Positions 13,801 to 23,541 of a stretch of 64,000 nt of DNA are shown piece after piece (the stretch's first letter is position 1; each line of letters opens with the position of its first letter). Position numbers and translations under genes: made by a program. The DNA is from Struthidea cinerea. Lineage: Eukaryota > Chordata > Aves > Passeriformes > Corcoracidae. The notes under the pieces were generated by a model. That model had not been told where the DNA came from, made no database searches, and was given only the letters and a program-made list of their open reading frames with translations. The stretch covers positions 62,001-126,000 of the forward strand of contig VZTI01002650.1 in NCBI GenBank assembly GCA_013397865.1, given 5' to 3'.

Positions 13801-16800
13801 TTGGACTAGACAGCCTTTAGAGGTCCCTTCCAATCCAAACTAGGCTATGAGTCTATGAATAAGCTTTTAAAGAAATTTGTATTTGTTATTAGCATTATTT
13901 GAGCTCTGCCTTCCTCCTTCTATGTTCCATGGGCTGCATCCCACAAGAGTTACACAGTTTCATTAAGTTCACAAACATCCTTTGGCTTTAGCAAATGGAC
14001 AGCCAGTTCTGGAAGCTGTGGTTCTGGATCATAAGGATAGTCAAACTAGGCTACAATTATTAAAGCACAGTGCTATTATCTGACTAAAATAGCTTTGCTC
14101 TAAGTGATGTGTGTCAAATTGATGCTTATCTGACTGTGCTGTTGTTCTTGCTGATCCTGCCTGTTACTGGTGGTTGTGCTTCCAGGGTATGTAAAAAGGT
14201 TTTCCCCATTTAGAAACTAATGCCATTACCTAAATTGCATGAATTGTAAGGGAAATATATTTATAGAAATTCTAAAAATCTATATTGAAGAACAAGTTTT
14301 TTGAGCTGCAACTTGAACTTTTTTTGGCTACACAAATATAGGCAGGCTTTTGTGCAATCTACCAACTTGTGATATCATCATGTCAGAATTCTGGTTACTA
14401 AGAGGGACATACCCATGTGCGGATTTTATCCATTCAGTCCTTGCTTGAGAAAAGACAGGTTTCTACTGAAACTCTAAAAAGAGCCAGACCAGCCCTCTGT
14501 GGACAGGCCATTAGCTTGCTATTTTCCAAGTCTTAACAATGAATTAAAAGATTGACCATATAAGCATCAAAGATAAATGTCAGTGAAAAATAAAAGAGGT
14601 ATGTGCTAACACGTAATCTAGCTGGGAGTTCTGTAACTGATAGAAACTGAGAGTTTTATCCTAGGTGGAAGTGGAGTCCTATGGAGTGCCTTGGGAAGAG
14701 GGGTATTAAAGGCCTGACTGATGACTAGTTGCAATGGCATAATTCCAGATCTGCTGCCATGAACTGCAAGGCCCCAGGCTGATGTCTCTCCTGCCCTATC
14801 TCCATCTGCAGCAAACACCTCTGCCCTGAAGCAATGCCAGGGGGGCAAGCCCCCTGGAAGGGAAGGCAGATTTCCCCAGTTACTTGACACAGGGCATCAC
14901 CTTCTGGCAAATGTCAATATTTCTATTTTCTGCCCACTGCAGGCTGGAACTCATGTTTCTTGCCTGGAAGAGGAGGGAGGTGCAGTGGATTTCCATGTCA
15001 CACTGCCCTCTTTTACACTTCACAGAAGGCACACTGTCAGAATAAAAAATATCTGTTTTATATTTTATTAGGGCCTAAACAAATGCCAGTTCCAGCTGAC
15101 CACTGGCTTTCAAAATCCTGAACTAGTGACTTTCACGAACATGCTCAAAATACTGCCCACCAGAGCTGCATGTGAAGTAGCAAGGCTGGTGTATGTGGGG
15201 GACACAGCTGTGTTCATTGTATGTACCACCACTGCAACAAGGATTCCTGCTTGTCAAAAATATGTATAACTGCTCTTTCACAGAGAAACAAGATCATTTG
15301 TCCAAATTTGAAATTTACCCACACCTTAGTCCACAGGGAGGCTGAGTCAGACCCGAATTGTTCAGCATCTAGACATCCAAATCCCACTGGCTTTCAGTGG
15401 CATTGGGTCACCTAGGTCCCCTTCCACTGCAGAAAACTCCAGCCAGCCCAGGGGTTACATTAAACCTCTGCTCATACTTGATTGCTTTGCCATTACTTGG
15501 GCACATGACTGGTGGGGTGCTGTATACAGAGGGAGCCTTATAGCAATAACCATGCAGACACGCAAATTCTGGCTTCTCCCTGTGCACAACAGAGCTTTCC
15601 CAGGACCTTTCTAGAGCATTGGGTTTTGTGGTGATGGCTGAAGCAACTTTTTCCAACCTCTGACCATGTGAGGGCATTGCACCCTCCATGTCTGTCCCCA
15701 GGCTGGTTTCCTTCCACGCCTCTCACGCACAGTGCAGCTTGAAAGGGGCTCTGAAGTCCTTCCAGTGAAGGTATGTTTTTGCATTCATATCTGCAGACAC
15801 AAATGCCTCAGGCATTACATAGAACAGTATTATAAATGGTGTTTTTCATAGGCAAAGACTGTCCCTTAAAGTTGTGATATACATAGCCTGAGCCAAATAC
15901 ATTCCTGCTGGAAATTGCCAGCAGAGCTTATTGGCTCTGCTAAGGAACAGGCAGACACAAAAGGAATGGACGGAACTCTGATTTTCAAAGGACCAAATGA
16001 TCTATGTCCAGCAGTGTGCCATGTGGGATTCCCTCCTTCCACCCTCCATTTTGCTGGAGCTCATCTCCACTGTGGACTGGTTCTATTTCTACTGTTAATA
16101 ATATCGCTGTGCCTTCCCTCTCATGCCGGCTTTAGACTGTACATATGTGACACACATGAGGACAGGCAGGCTACACTGCAGATAGACTGATCAGCCTTGC
16201 ATTGTGGTTTTATGGTCTTAATTTTCTATTTGGTATTAATGGAAACATTGTGAACAGCCCAGGAAAGGAGTGAGGACAGTGTAAAGTTGCATTTTCTGAA
16301 TTTACCTAATTCCCTCTGCACTCGCCATTAGATGGAGTAACTTTATAGAAACAGAGCTACATGGAACACATCCAACTAAGGATGTAAAGTTAAATTACTT
16401 ATATTTTTTTGCCATGTCATATTTTCAATGGCTCTGGGCCAGACACAGAGCAACGACCAGAGTGAGACCATTTGTCTGAGTAACTGTTCACTATTATGTG
16501 CCCACAGCAGCATTGGTCACAACAATGCCATTGCAGAAGAATCCAGTAGGGTTGGTGGCTCAGCCCAAACACCACCACTTAGGTCTGCTCATCTTAAAGA
16601 CAAGGGGAAAGGATAAAAGATAAAGGAAAAAAGGAAAAATAAGAAGAAAGAGAAGACAAAAAAGAAAAGCAAAAATTAAAATAATCAAAAGAAAGGAGAA
16701 AAAACAGAAGGAAAGTAAGGAGGAAGGGAATGAAAAGAAAGAAAAAGAAAAAGAAACAAAAAGAAAAAAGAAAAAGGAAAAGAAAGAAAAAGAAAAAAGA

Positions 16801-17365
16801 AAAAGAAGAAAAAGAAAAAGAAAAAGAAAGAAAAAGAAAGAAAGAAAAAGAAAAAGAAAAAGAAAAAGAAAAAGAAAAAGAAAAAAAAAGAAAAAGAAAA
16901 GAAAAAGAGGAATTGAGCCAGTGCTGAGCTTCCTGCTGGCACTAATTTAAGTCAAACGTGCCCCATTGCAGCTTATTTTTCAGCGTGCTGCGGTCCAAGT
17001 GCTGCATTTGTTTCTGCTTGCACATACTGCAGTACAAAATCAAACACTCTTCTATGATACACAAGAAAAACAACCAAAATTTCAGTATCAAACAGAAATA
17101 GCTTTTTAAAAATCCCCTCAGAAGTACAAAGGCATGGGGGTGTTTTGTGGGACCGACTGTGGACCTGTCGTGGAAGCAGGACACAGGGAGCAGCAGCCAC
17201 TGTAGCCTGCCCCTGCCCTTCGCTGCCGCCGGCAGAGCTGAGGCTTGTGGCGAGGCAGGAGTGTCACTTACCCCTCATCAGCGGGCTTGATGGAGGCGCT
17301 GCAGATGCCTGACCTCCAACTCCTTGCGATTTGCTGGCATTTTGATTTGTTCTCTCATCATCCAT
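4696..17365 (-). CDS. ASB9: ASB9, ankyrin repeat and SOCS box protein 9 (complete, 7 coding exons)
   Basis: Substrate receptor of a Cullin-5/Elongin B-C/RBX2 ubiquitin ligase. Mammalian ASB9 binds brain creatine kinase and mitochondrial creatine kinase (family knowledge). Coding exons on the minus strand are 17272-17365, 12557-12624, 11299-11406, 10226-10376, 9515-9649, 7949-8140 and 4696-4820. They sum to 873 bases, i.e. 290 residues plus TGA, against 294 in human. Every intron is GT-AG and the phases (1,0,0,1,1,1) keep one frame. Ankyrin repeats run from about residue 33 to 245, with repeated PLHEA / TPLFN / SPIHEA / TPLYVA / SPLHMA cores. The SOCS box is in the last exon: BC box SLMQLCRLCI, then a LLLPDELKHFLL Cul5-box-like end. 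His99 and Phe103 (DWHTPLF) match human His103 and Phe107, which I recall as creatine-kinase contacts. The start was chosen because ATG 17363-17365 has purine -3 and G+4, and its exon ends at GTAAGT in the right phase. The N-terminal 31 residues diverge most and are the least certain part. Confidence 0.95.
4821..7948 (-). other. ASB9 intron 6
   Basis: 3.1-kb intron between the last ankyrin exon and the SOCS-box exon. Contains small A-rich tracts (about 5923-5975) and an AATAAA on the minus strand at 7671-7676. No repeat family recognised; small GC-rich frames near 6040-6500 look like chance. Confidence 0.8.
7671..7676 (-). promoter_or_regulatory. Candidate intronic poly(A) signal AATAAA in ASB9 intron 6
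   Basis: TTTATT on plus reads AATAAA on minus, about 260 bases beyond the in-frame TAG reached by reading through the exon 6 donor. It could terminate a short ASB9 transcript without the SOCS box. Sequence-only candidate. Confidence 0.3.
7949..8140 (-). CDS. ASB9: ASB9 coding exon 6
   Basis: 192 bases encoding (G)ANVNSGKGLDSPLHMAAR through QLFLQRE(G), the last ankyrin repeats, including the human-like KRPVELVPP linker. Acceptor TTGTTCAG, donor GTGCCC. Reading through this donor meets TAG (7938-7940) after three codons (G-A-P). Confidence 0.97.
8141..9514 (-). other. ASB9 intron 5
   Basis: 1.4-kb intron, AT-rich in its middle (about 8700-9000). Nothing else recognised. Confidence 0.85.
9515..9649 (-). 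CDS. ASB9: ASB9 coding exon 5
   Basis: 135 bases encoding (G)HVQCVELLASRGANIDHN through KKLLES(G), the rest of repeat 4 and repeat 5. Acceptor TTTTAAG, donor GTAAAA. Same length as ASB11 exon 5. Confidence 0.97.
9650..11298 (-). other. ASB9 introns 4 and 3 (interrupted by exon 4)
   Basis: Introns 9650-10225 and 10377-11298 flank exon 4 (10226-10376). They are AT-rich; no repeat, RNA gene or extra exon recognised. Confidence 0.8.
10226..10376 (-). CDS. ASB9: ASB9 coding exon 4
   Basis: 151 bases encoding VNGVTVDWHTPLFNTCVSGS through HEAAKR(G), ankyrin repeats 3 and part of 4. Acceptor CCCCCAG, donor GTAACC. Carries the DWHTPLF segment tied to creatine-kinase binding in human ASB9. Same length as ASB11 exon 4. 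Confidence 0.97.
11299..11406 (-). CDS. ASB9: ASB9 coding exon 3
   Basis: 108 bases (36 codons, phase 0-0) encoding GSDVNLVTADQVSPLHEACL and following residues to KHGAQ, the second ankyrin repeat. Acceptor ATCAG, donor GTGACT. Same length as ASB11 exon 3. Confidence 0.95.
11407..12556 (-). other. ASB9 intron 2
   Basis: 1.15-kb intron. Nothing recognised beyond unique-looking sequence. Confidence 0.8.
12557..12624 (-). CDS. ASB9: ASB9 coding exon 2
   Basis: 68 bases encoding (D)WSPLHEASIHGRLLSLKKL and IEQ, the first ankyrin repeat. Acceptor TTTCAG, donor GTACCT. Human counterpart begins DWSPMHEAAIHGHQLSLRNL. Confidence 0.93.
13681..13859 (+). mobile_element. CR1 LINE 3' terminal fragment
   Basis: Matches the conserved CR1 3' untranslated end as I know it: a segment like 'gagaggtggtagatg', then 'ttcaaggtcaagttggatgg', 'caacctggtctagtgg', 'gttggactaga' and a terminal 'ctatgagtctatgaat'. 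It is the usual heavily 5'-truncated remnant, inserted in ASB9 intron 1 antisense to the gene. Confidence 0.9.
16617..16912 (+). repeat. Purine-rich (AAAAAG)n-like low-complexity tract
   Basis: About 300 bases almost entirely of A and G on the plus strand, with strict purine from about 16758 to 16912 and irregular GAAAAA/GAAA units. The minus-strand transcript of ASB9 intron 1 would carry the polypyrimidine complement. The Lys/Glu-rich and Phe-rich open frames across it are artefacts. Confidence 0.95.
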
Positions 17366-18070
17366 CTCAGCCCTGGCTGCCCAACTGCTGTTTGTTCACT
17401 TCGTGGTTAGTTTCCAGAGTTCAAATTCCATCGTCCCCGGTGGGCCCCCAGCGGCCGGACTGATCTCTGGAGCAGACTCTGCACGCATGAGTCGAGCAGC
17501 CCTTGCAGCAGCCCCGGACGTGGTGCCGGCAGCTCTCTGAGCAGAAACTCGAGTACCTGGGTTGGAATTTAACAAAACAGCTCCCGGGCTGCCCTGGTCG
17601 GCAGCCAGCGATCCAGCGAAGCGAGAGATGTGCCTGATGTCACATCCTCTCCATCACGACGCCCAATCGGGCCGCCCGCCGTTCGTTCGTTTTTATCAGG
17701 AAGGAAATTCTTCGTTTGCCAAAAAAACAAGACAGAAAGAGCCAGTTCAACTAGTTGAGCAAACTCTGCCTGCAGGGGATGCTCAGAGAGAACCCGCAGA
17801 GCCGCTAGCACAGCCCTGCCCCGCTCCCCAGCCAGGGCTTTGCAGGCAACTTGGCTGCGCCCCGTGCGAAAGCACCGCGCTGATGTGCGGAGCCCGGGCG
17901 GGGAGAGAATGGCAGAGCTGATGTGCTCGGCTCTGAGCGCTGCCTGTCCCGCAGACGCTGCTCCGCATCCCTGCGGAGCCGCGCTTCCCGCCGGGGCCCG
18001 TGCTCTCCGCCTGGAGTGGAAATCGCAGCCCGCGCCGACTCGTGTCACTTTGCCCTCTTCAGCTGATTTC
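17150..18070 (-). promoter_or_regulatory. CpG-rich putative promoter / 5' UTR region of ASB9
   Basis: Marked rise in G+C and CpG relative to flanks, e.g. around 17430-17530, 17640-17690 and 17880-18040, covering and lying upstream of the ASB9 start codon (17365, minus strand). This is a typical CpG-island promoter position. No TATA box is evident. The transcription start and any non-coding 5' exon cannot be fixed from sequence. Confidence 0.65.
17272..17365 (-). CDS. ASB9: ASB9 coding exon 1 (start codon)
   Basis: 94 coding bases, residues 1-31 plus one base of codon 32. The protein begins MDDERTNQNASKSQG and ends PSSPLMR, resembling the human NPLMGDAVS segment just before DWSP. The donor is GTAAGT at 17271-17266. 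The single leftover G joins AC of exon 2 to make Asp. It sits at the edge of a CpG-rich region. Too short to show up as a stand-alone frame; found by requiring phase 1 and a match to the human N-terminus. Confidence 0.8.
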
Positions 18071-19039
18071 ACTGAGTCACAATCACACCTGAAGTTTTGC
18101 ACCAGAACAGTGTCATTTTGTTTTTGAGCAATTTCTCAGCCTAAACAAACCATCACAAACCTAACAGCAAAAAAAAGGCATTTTTTTCAGGAGGACCTCC
18201 GCCTCGTTTCTCTGGGTCTGTTTGCAAAAGTTTTGTTCTCACAGATCATCGCTATTTGCACTATTTTTCTTCCAACTTAGTATGATTTACAAGCACAAAA
18301 TCCTTTTTATGTCACTAAATATTTGCCCATTTGTGTACAAGTGCAAGTAGGCAGAACTTCCATGCAAATTCTAAACCATGTGGGGTTTTTTCTTTTTTTT
18401 CTGTATGGCTACTAGAGCAAAATTTGTGTTTGTGTATTTGAGGATTCAAAATTGGTAATGCTAGTCTGATTCTGACCCTAATTCAGCTGAGCCTAAGAAG
18501 CTTGGTTTCAATGTTATTTCTCTCTCTAACACATGCAAGAGATCTGGAATCATATTTAGGGTTTCTTTGTCCATATCTTTAAAAAGAATCATTTATATTA
18601 AAAGATGCAAACAGCAGCTGAACATCATCCGCAAACCTTGCCAGCAGGGAATCTGTGACAGCAGCCTGGGCACAGGTAAGAACAGGGCTAGCCCTTTCCA
18701 TGGCTCTCCCTGCTGAATGCATCTTGGCTCCTGGGTTTGGCCTCCCATGCTGGATGCAAGCTGACACTTTGGTCTGCCTGGAAATTACATTTGTGTCTTA
18801 GCTGTTTCCACACTGAAACTGTTGTGGGGAAAAATGTGTAAACAGAGAAAGTGGTGTAGGTATTGTTTTTGAGGATTAACATGTAAAAGGAATGGAAAAA
18901 CAATTTTTCTCCCTTAGTGTTGCTTGAGTTTAGAGGTTAGGTTGCCATATCTTGTGTATGATCATATCTTTAGCAGATCTAGTATTAACAACCATGTCAA
19001 AAATAACACTACCATAAGAAATCAGCATATGCATCCAAA
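18071..19039. other. Intergenic, no recognised feature
   Basis: AT-rich sequence between the ASB9 CpG region and a CR1 copy. No gene recognised. Confidence 0.6.
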
Positions 19040-19905
19040 TGTGCATGCTCAGAGCTGTGTTGCCATCTTCTCTGATGACCAAGAAGATGAATGCAGTAAT
19101 GACCAGCGAGATCAAGTGCCTCAGGAAGTTTGCAGATGACATGAAGTTGGATGGTGCAGTTGACATTCCTGAAGGACAGGATGCAATTACTGGGGCCCTG
19201 GACAAACTTGAGAAGTGGGCCTGCAGGAACCTCATGAAGTTCAACAAGTCTAAGTGCAAGGTGCTGCACCTGAGTCAGGGCAGTCCCAGACATGAGCACA
19301 GACTGGGAGAAGAAGTCACTGAGAGCAGCCCTGCAGAGAAGGTCTTAGGGGCTCTTATGGATGAAAAGCTGGACATGAGCCAACAGTGTGCACTCATGGC
19401 CCAGAAGGTCCATGGCACCCTGGGCTGCATCAAAAGCAGCGCAGCCAGCAGGTTGAGGGAGGGGATTCAGCCCTTCTACTTTGCCCTCATGAGACCCCTG
19501 CAGGAGTGCTGCATTCAGCTCTGGGATCCTCAGCACCAGAAAAACGTGGACTTGTTAGAGCAGGTCCAAAGGAGGACCACAAAGATGGTCAGAGAGCTGG
19601 AGCACCTCTCCTGTGAAGATGGGCTGAGAGAGCTGGAGTTGGTCAGCTTGGAGAAGAGGAGGCTGTGGGGAAGCCTTATTGTGACCTTCTAGTACCTTAA
19701 GGTGCTTATAAAAAGGACTGGTGAGACACTGGAAAAGTTGCCCTGGAGGCTGTGGATGCCCCATCTCTGGAAGTGTTCAAGGCCACATTAGATGGTACCC
19801 TGAACAACCTGATCTAGAGAGTGGCACCCCTGCCCATGGCAGGAGCTTGGAACTAGATGAACTTTAGGTCTCTTGCTACCCAGTCCAGTCTGTGATGACA
19901 GCTGT
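19040..19905 (+). mobile_element. CR1 LINE, 5'-truncated, C-terminal reverse transcriptase plus 3' UTR
   Basis: Encodes the C-terminal part of CR1 ORF2. The catalytic FADD motif is at 19129-19140 (KFADDMKLDGA), followed by the familiar avian CR1 blocks LMKFNKSKCKVLHL, SSPAEKVLGALMDEKL, QQCALMAQK, LGCIKSSAASR and LLEQVQRRTTKM. The frame stays open for 217 codons from the ATG at 19039 to the stop at 19690-19692. A 3' UTR-like segment follows (about 19725-19905: 'gatgccccatctctgg', 'ttcaaggccacattagatgg'). The tail of ORF2 and the terminal octamer repeats are degraded. Upstream of the FADD motif the match breaks, so the element is truncated within the RT domain. Not expected to be mobile. Confidence 0.92.
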
Positions 19906-22900
19906 GCTCCTCTGAGTTACATTTGAGATGCCCTAATGCTGATATGCAGCCAGATTACAGCAGAGAATAGCTAGAAAACACATGGAGCAAGAGTTTGATG
20001 GACATAAATTATGTCTTGAGCTCTTGCTTCAGCTAGCAATTCAGACATACCTGCAAAGGCAGTGTGTGGCTTTGGCCTGGTGTTCACCATAATATTGTTT
20101 TACCATCTAGAGCCACTTGCTTCTTAAGCATCATTTTTATGGGAATGGCATCATCAGGCTAAATTAAGCTCCCCAAATAACTCATCCCAAAACCAGAGGA
20201 TTCCTATAGGGTGTTCTCAGCCTTGCTGAGAGCTGGAATATGCAAGAAGGCTTTGATTAATCTCATTTGTTGCTGATCTTTTTTGGAAGCAAGCAGAAAA
20301 TTCTCCAGTAAAAAGGGAACATGTTTTAACATTGACCTGGATCTCAAGTTAAACAGCACAGAACTTCAAATACAGATTAGAAACAGTTTACACAACAGAG
20401 ACACATCAAAGCTTTTAAGCATTACAATACTATTTTCCATTTAAATAGCAAATACATCCCCAACTTCTACATGAGCAGGCCTAGCTACAGAAATTACCTT
20501 ATTGTTATCCAAGTGTAGCCATCCTTGGTGGACAAAAATGCACAGTAAAGTGGAATCTACAACACTTAATATTACTTTTTTCTGTTTAGAGCATAGTTTA
20601 TGAAATAAATCACTTTTTTTTCCTCCTTCAAAAATGTAAAATTTTTTGTGAGCAATTCAATGGAATGTTCTACTATCTTGGTTCTTTTTTTTCTTCCACT
20701 TGCTAATCAGCTTTTTAAATTGTTCAGATAAATTTTTTAACAATTTTATTTTTATTATTATTATTAGCACAAATATTGCTGCAAAAGTGAAAATGCACTG
20801 CTGATAAATCTGTCTTGGCATGAAATTTCAACATTGGTTTCTGAGGATGCAAACCACAGAATTACAGAAAATGTTTGGAAAATTGGACACAAAATATAGG
20901 ATTTGTTCAATTTAACTTCAGAATCAAGGCCAGAAATTCTAGATTTTCTTTAGTGCTAATGAAGAAATATAGGCATTTTCAAACCATGATTTGTCTCAGC
21001 TATTTTAGATGTCTGCTCTGGGGGAACACATGTTGGAACTTTAGAGTCACTCTTCACTGATTGCAAAAGGGATCCCTAAATCATGAGCAGAGAATTAGGT
21101 GTGTGCATGTAAACAGCTGAAACCCGCTTTAAAATGGGGCTGAATTTGCAGCCGAGTGTCCCAGCTCTGACACCGCTGAGCTCTGTCATGCGCCTTGTCC
21201 TGCACAGCCTCTGGGTGCCGCAGCTCAGGGTGAAACGTCTTCAGCCCAGACACAGGCCAGCACTGCCCGATGCCTGAACCACAGAACCTCGACTCTGGAG
21301 TACCTATACCTCGGCAGGCAGGGTTTTGACAGATGGTTCAGATAGATTTATCTGCACTGATCCAAACTGTTGCTCCCTGCCTGGCTGCCGACTCTCAGCG
21401 GAGGTTACCCAATACAAGGGATGGCAGCACTGGCCCCAGACTGATGCCACAGCTGTCTCAGTACATGGTCCATTGTGTCAGCTCAAAAACCTGTAAAAGC
21501 AGTTTTCTTCTCCAGCCTGTAAACTTGAGCCCTGAGACACTAGGACATGCCACATCCTCCTCTAAGGCAGTAATTTCCAGCCAGTGAGAAAAGCAAGCAT
21601 CTGGGACAGCCATGTTTTAAATCACAGCAGTTAAATCTGTCAGAGCTTGCCCGCAGGAGGTCTAAACCACTGGCGTTGTTTCCAGAGGTACCTGGGTTTT
21701 CTTTGGAAAGCTGCTGTGAAATCCTTGAGCTGACACGAAGTGGAGAAGTTCTCCCTTGGAGAAATTAATAATACTGTCCGGTTCTCGTATCCCTAATTTC
21801 CCTTCCTCAAATCAAGTCTCTCCTCCAGAGACTTTCCTTCTTTTACAGTTTTTCTGACACGAAATGTTTTCGTTTTCCTTCCTCTCACCCTCACAGAAAC
21901 TTCCCTTTGCAAACATCCCGTCAGCCTGGCTGGGGACCAGACAGACCTCTGCAAGGAGCTGTTCCCTTCTGCAGATGGCCAATTTACTTAGCAAAAGGGA
22001 CTCTAAATCAAAACAAACCAACCCTGAAGAAAGCATCAAACACATCTTGGTTGCATCTTGGCTACATCAGTAGCACCTGGATCTGTGCTTTAACTCATTG
22101 CAGATGTGCAGAAGCACTAAGATTTCCAAGGAGCAGGAAAAACTTTGCATGAGAGCTTGCAAACAAGATTATTGTATTTTCATTGTGGCAAAGAGGGGGT
22201 TAGGGACATTCTCCCCACAGAGGGAAAAGCAACAACAATCCATTTTTCACCTCTGGTGCCAGTTGTCTCTCAGTGAACATCTGTGTAAGCATATTCATAT
22301 GTTACAAAATATATCTTGACGTTGCTCTCTGAACTGGATTTAAAACATATACACTCCTGCTCAGACAAAAATAATCCAGACCCTGGAAGTTGGTGGGTTT
22401 AATTTTGGTTTGGGTTGTTTGGTTTTTTCCCAGATCATTGTGATTTGTATCATTCTTGGGATGTTTTTTGTCCTGTCTCATGGGCTCCAATCATGGTTTG
22501 CCCACACTGCCAGGTGACTAGTGTGGTGAAACATCTCATGTGACAAGTACTCATCAGCAAGCAGACAGTAGGTGTAACAACAGCAAAAGTGTCAACCCAG
22601 TGTTTGAGAGCTGTGGTGGTTTTTCAGCACAGTCTGCCAGCATCTGGTGAGCTGTAAGATAGTCTTGTCCAATGCTAACTTTAAGTGAAACCCAAATCCA
22701 GGCATAGAGCAGATTTCAATTTATCTTTCTTCCTCTTTTCTAACTTTTCATTATTAGTTTTGAAAAACAGTGGGAATTCTTTGGTTTTCTTGCAAATCTT
22801 TTTGGTTCCCAAATTTTCCAGCGTAAAATAGCCATTTCTGATGAAAGCATAATGACTTGCTCAAAGACATTAATTTTGTCAGAAACTTCGCATTAAAAAA

Positions 22901-23497
22901 AAGAAAAATAAAATTTTCTACTAATCCCAGTGGTTAGACCAATGTGGAGAAAACCCACATGTAGCAGAAGCAAGCCCAGAGCCACAGAGGTCAGCTGGGT
23001 TGGCCCTGCTAAGCAGCACTTATGTGGCAGGTCCCACACACAGCATGTTCACTGCATGGTGGGTCTTCCCAAACAAAGCAACTTCCATGCCTTCCCCCAG
23101 TTTCTGTCTCTTCCCACTGCTTATCGGTACCAGAAGTCAACAGCAGTAACAGCTAAGGAGTATTGGAAAGACAGATGGAATGGTGAAAAAAGGCTCATGG
23201 GATGGAGATATCTAATTAGGTGTTTCCTCTGCCCTGGTGCCTCTCTTCCCCGGTTTCACTGGGGTTAGATGTTCACTGCTTATCGAGCACATTACATTTC
23301 AATTAGCTCTTCCACCCACACTCACAGCCTATTTTCCAGACCTTGGAACTCACATCTAGAAATGTCCCTCATGTGGCACATCTTCTCACACTTCTGCGTG
23401 TGATGGGAGCAGCCAGCACATTCCAGCTGTTCTCACAACCATGACCTCCCAGAAACTCCCCATGGGGAAAGCTGCCAAAACCTTATCACGTCTACAA
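19906..23497. other. Intergenic, no recognised feature
   Basis: Unique-looking AT-rich sequence, with a T/G-rich stretch near 22395-22430. A few short frames show no exon-like splice context. No gene recognised. Confidence 0.6.
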
Positions 23498-23541
23498 AAT
23501 GCAATTTGTGGACTTACACAATGCAATTTGTGGACTTACAC
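23498..23541. repeat. Perfect 22-bp tandem duplication
   Basis: A 22-base unit (23498-23519, beginning aatgcaattt) is repeated exactly and immediately at 23520-23541. The lack of divergence suggests a recent slippage or an assembly artefact. Confidence 0.95.

Larger units (their letters stand above)
12625..17271 (-). other. ASB9 intron 1
   Basis: 4.6-kb first intron. Holds a CR1 3' fragment (13681-13859, plus strand) and a long purine tract (16617-16912) about 360 bases from exon 1. No other exon recognised. Confidence 0.75.

Noticed and set aside
16685..16942. Phe-rich (minus) and Lys/Glu-rich (plus) open frames
   Set aside because: They are translations of the purine/pyrimidine low-complexity tract.
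17569..18102. 177-codon minus-strand and overlapping plus-strand frames in GC-rich sequence
   Set aside because: CpG-rich DNA has few stops by chance. No homology recognised, and the real ASB9 start fits further downstream at 17365.
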